Shown here: piece after piece, positions 6,554 through 7,403 of the stretch
How positions within the stretch are numbered: position 1 is the first letter of the stretch
Layout: every line of letters begins with the position of its first letter
Assembly (NCBI GenBank): GCA_016196785.1
Contig: JACPXA010000001.1
Coordinates: forward strand, 1-7,403
DNA length: 7,403 nt
Direction: 5' to 3'
Source of the DNA: Elusimicrobiota bacterium
GTDB taxonomy: Bacteria; Elusimicrobiota; Elusimicrobia; 2-01-FULL-59-12; JACPXA01
Notes under the pieces: generated by a model
Database searches by the model: none
The model's input: only the letters and a program-made list of their open reading frames with translations
What the model was told of the DNA's origin: nothing
Translations under genes and position numbers: made by a program

Positions 6554-6601
6554 GGGCTACAGCAAGGGGTACAGCAGAATCGGGTTTTGCGGGTACTTGA
6601 G
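6554..6601 (+). repeat. 12-bp direct repeats near the island right end
   Basis: GGGCTACAGCAA (6554-6565) is followed directly by GGGGTACAGCAG (6566-6577), matching at ten of twelve positions. A weaker third copy, CGGGTACTTGAG, is at 6590-6601, spaced 24 bases from the second copy. They lie in the gene-free 6481-6658 stretch next to the right att-like repeat. Arm-type integrase or excisionase sites typically occupy this position, but that role is inference. Confidence 0.4.
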
Positions 6602-6658
6602 GGGATCGCTGGTTTGTTTTCTCCGATGGAGCGTGAAAACAGTTAAACTATTGTTTTG

Positions 6659-6707
6659 GCTTCCCAAGCTTCAGACGTGGGTTCGATTCCCATCACCCGC
6701 TCCAGAT
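6659..6707 (+). repeat. attR-like direct repeat, displaced tRNA-Gly 3' end
   Basis: This is the perfect second copy of the 49-bp repeat. It holds the tRNA-Gly sequence from the anticodon stem through CCA (6659-6704) plus three bases. The acceptor 5' strand and D-arm are absent, so it is a non-functional tRNA fragment. It was presumably the original chromosomal 3' end before integration. The nearby TTGGC in place of GAAGC shows where identity stops. Confidence 0.88.
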
Positions 6708-6710
6708 TGA

Positions 6711-6720
6711 GAAAGGAGAA
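6711..6720 (+). promoter_or_regulatory. Strong ribosome binding site of the peroxiredoxin gene
   Basis: GAAAGGAGAA contains AGGAG at 6714-6718, six bases before ATG 6725. It fixes this start and excludes longer readings that run back into the tRNA fragment. Confidence 0.75.
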
Positions 6721-6724
6721 CGAC

Positions 6725-7219
6725 ATGTTAAAGTTTAGTGACAAAGCCCCGGAGTTTACGTTGAAGACGGACGAAGGACATACCGTCCAGCTCAAGGATT
6801 ACCGTGGGAGAACGGTGATCCTCTACTTTTACCCGAAGGATGATACCCCGGGGTGTACCAAAGAGGCCTGTGACTTTCGAGATCACTGGACAGAGTTCAC
6901 GAAGCAGAAAGCCGTGGTGCTGGGCGTGAGCCATGATGACATGGCTTCTCACCAAAGGTTTAAAGAAAGGCACCAACTACCATTCCCCCTGCTTATTGAC
7001 GAGGACAAACGAATCAGCAAGGCCTATGGGGTCTACAAGCAGAAATCCCTCTATGGCCGGACCTTTTGGGGCATTGAGCGGACGACCTTTGTCATTGATC
7101 CCTTAGGAAAAATCCAAGCAATCTTCCCCCGTGTTCAAGTGAATGGACACGTGCAAGAAGTCCTGAACCAGATCGGCGGCCGTGTCACGGTGGTCGAAAA
7201 GGCTGCGGGACGGGTTTAA
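6725..7219 (+). CDS. bcp: Thiol peroxidase of the BCP/PrxQ peroxiredoxin family
   Basis: This cytoplasmic enzyme of 164 residues reduces hydrogen peroxide and organic hydroperoxides, and is recycled by thioredoxin. Motif FYPKDDTPGCTKEACDFRD holds peroxidatic Cys44 (in TPGC) and a second Cys49 five residues later, the atypical 2-Cys BCP arrangement. A conserved Arg in the GIERTTFVID stretch completes the active site. Length and motifs are normal, and the gene is intact. It begins 20 bases after the displaced tRNA 3' end, so it was once directly behind the tRNA-Gly gene and possibly co-transcribed with it. The insertion now separates the two. No clear sigma-70 promoter is visible in the 180 bases ahead. 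G+C-rich codon use returns here, matching the chromosome and not the island. Confidence 0.95.
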   Translation: MLKFSDKAPEFTLKTDEGHTVQLKDYRGRTVILYFYPKDDTPGCTKEACDFRDHWTEFTKQKAVVLGVSHDDMASHQRFKERHQLPFPLLIDEDKRISKAYGVYKQKSLYGRTFWGIERTTFVIDPLGKIQAIFPRVQVNGHVQEVLNQIGGRVTVVEKAAGRV

Positions 7220-7226
7220 CACCGGG

Positions 7227-7255
7227 TTGTGTTTTGTTGACAGGCGAGTTAGAAT
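7227..7255 (+). promoter_or_regulatory. Probable promoter of the lipoprotein gene
   Basis: TTGTGT (7227-7232) and TAGAAT (7250-7255) are separated by 17 bases. The -10 is a five of six match and the -35 keeps only the TTG core. It would start transcription near 7262, some 40 bases before ATG 7302. Confidence 0.45.
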
Positions 7256-7301
7256 CGTCACAAGCGCACATACGGAACCCATGGAAAGGAGGGATAGAGG
7301 G

Positions 7302-7403
7302 ATGAACCCCACCATCACGGGATCGCAGATACTTTTAGGACTGATACTTATGGTACTCACGGGGTGCGGCGCACCACAGGTGGTGATTAAGGAAGATCCC
7401 ATC
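7302..7403 (+). CDS. Lipoprotein of unknown function, 5' part only
   Basis: Thirty-four codons are visible before the window ends. The N-terminus is a lipoprotein signal peptide: a short start, a hydrophobic stretch ILLGLILMVL (residues 10-19), and lipobox LTGC with Cys22 as the lipidation site, followed by GAPQ. The protein should be exported, lipidated and anchored to a membrane facing the periplasm. The start at ATG 7302 is chosen because AGGAGG at 7287-7292 is nine bases upstream. An in-frame ATG at 7281 would place that site inside the coding region. Nothing can be said of the mature domain. Confidence 0.75.
   Translation, partial: MNPTITGSQILLGLILMVLTGCGAPQVVIKEDPI

Larger units (their letters stand above)
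4786..6707. mobile_element. Mini integrative element in tRNA-Gly carrying a toxin-antitoxin pair, no integrase
   Basis: The block is bounded by 49-bp perfect direct repeats that are the 3' part of tRNA-Gly, with the intact tRNA on the left and only the tRNA 3' fragment on the right. Its unit length is 1873 bases. Base composition drops clearly inside: 38% G+C in a sampled line (5461-5520) against 70% at 4441-4500. Codon use shifts to A/T-ending codons. Cargo is an unknown 248-aa protein, a DUF433 antitoxin and a DUF5615 toxin, all on the + strand. No recombinase or excisionase is recognisable, so it is either a satellite mobilised in trans or the remnant of a larger island kept by the toxin-antitoxin pair. 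Confidence 0.8.

Noticed and set aside
6554..6601. Short repeats as a CRISPR remnant
   Set aside because: Units are 12 bases, two of them directly abutting without spacers, and no cas gene is present.
6477..6710. 77-residue plus-strand frame across the island right end
   Set aside because: Its end, of the type WVRFPSPAP, is simply translated tRNA fragment. No family resemblance, including to integrase C-termini.
6656..6724. N-terminal extension of the peroxiredoxin back into the tRNA fragment
   Set aside because: The strong AGGAG before ATG 6725 and normal family length fix the shorter start.
7237..7255. TTGACA at 7237-7242 as the -35 for TAGAAT at 7250
   Set aside because: The spacer is only seven bases, so they cannot act as a pair; TTGTGT at 7227 has the right distance.

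Overview
The window comes from a GC-rich bacterial chromosome. A sampled 60-base line at 4441-4500 is 70% G+C. The organism is probably Gram-negative, because a lipoprotein begins at the right edge, and it carries a membrane histidine kinase and a sigma-54-type protein. The style would fit groups such as Nitrospirota or Methylomirabilota, but this is an impression from protein style and not a proven placement. Overall it looks like ordinary housekeeping and regulatory DNA, broken by one AT-richer inserted block and by at least one rearrangement.

Left part (1-3363). A Fic-family AMP-transferase gene (+) lies tail-to-tail with a minus-strand signalling operon. In transcription order the operon is a HAMP histidine kinase (3363-1912), a CheY-like receiver (1934-1521) and an OmpR-type response regulator (1528-959). 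Its genes overlap at both boundaries. Family similarity of the Fic gene and of the OmpR regulator both stop at about 984-988. Beyond that point each frame simply reads the antisense of the other gene. This looks like a deletion that removed both 3' ends, or an assembly join.

Middle part (3364-4831). A 170-bp imperfect palindrome with perfect 18-bp ends fills most of the gap between the kinase and a divergently transcribed gene. That gene encodes a short, diverged sigma-54-like protein. It keeps recognisable region I, helix-turn-helix and RpoN-box features, but the usual signature residues are altered. A tRNA-Gly(CCC) gene follows, with a possible promoter overlapping the sigma-54-like stop codon.

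Inserted island (about 4786-6707). The 3' part of the tRNA-Gly gene, from the anticodon stem through CCA and three bases beyond, is repeated perfectly for 49 bp at 6659-6707. The DNA between the copies is visibly AT-richer; a sampled line at 5461-5520 is 38% G+C. It carries a 248-aa protein of unknown function, a DUF433-type antitoxin and a DUF5615 PIN-like toxin. No integrase is visible. This is the arrangement of a tRNA-targeted integrative element of only about 1.87 kb, either a non-autonomous mini-element or a decayed island. Short 12-bp repeats near its right end may be integrase or accessory protein sites.

Right part (6708-7403). A complete peroxiredoxin of the BCP/PrxQ type starts 20 bases after the displaced tRNA 3' end, so before the insertion it lay directly behind the tRNA gene. 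The window ends inside the start of a lipoprotein gene preceded by its own likely promoter.
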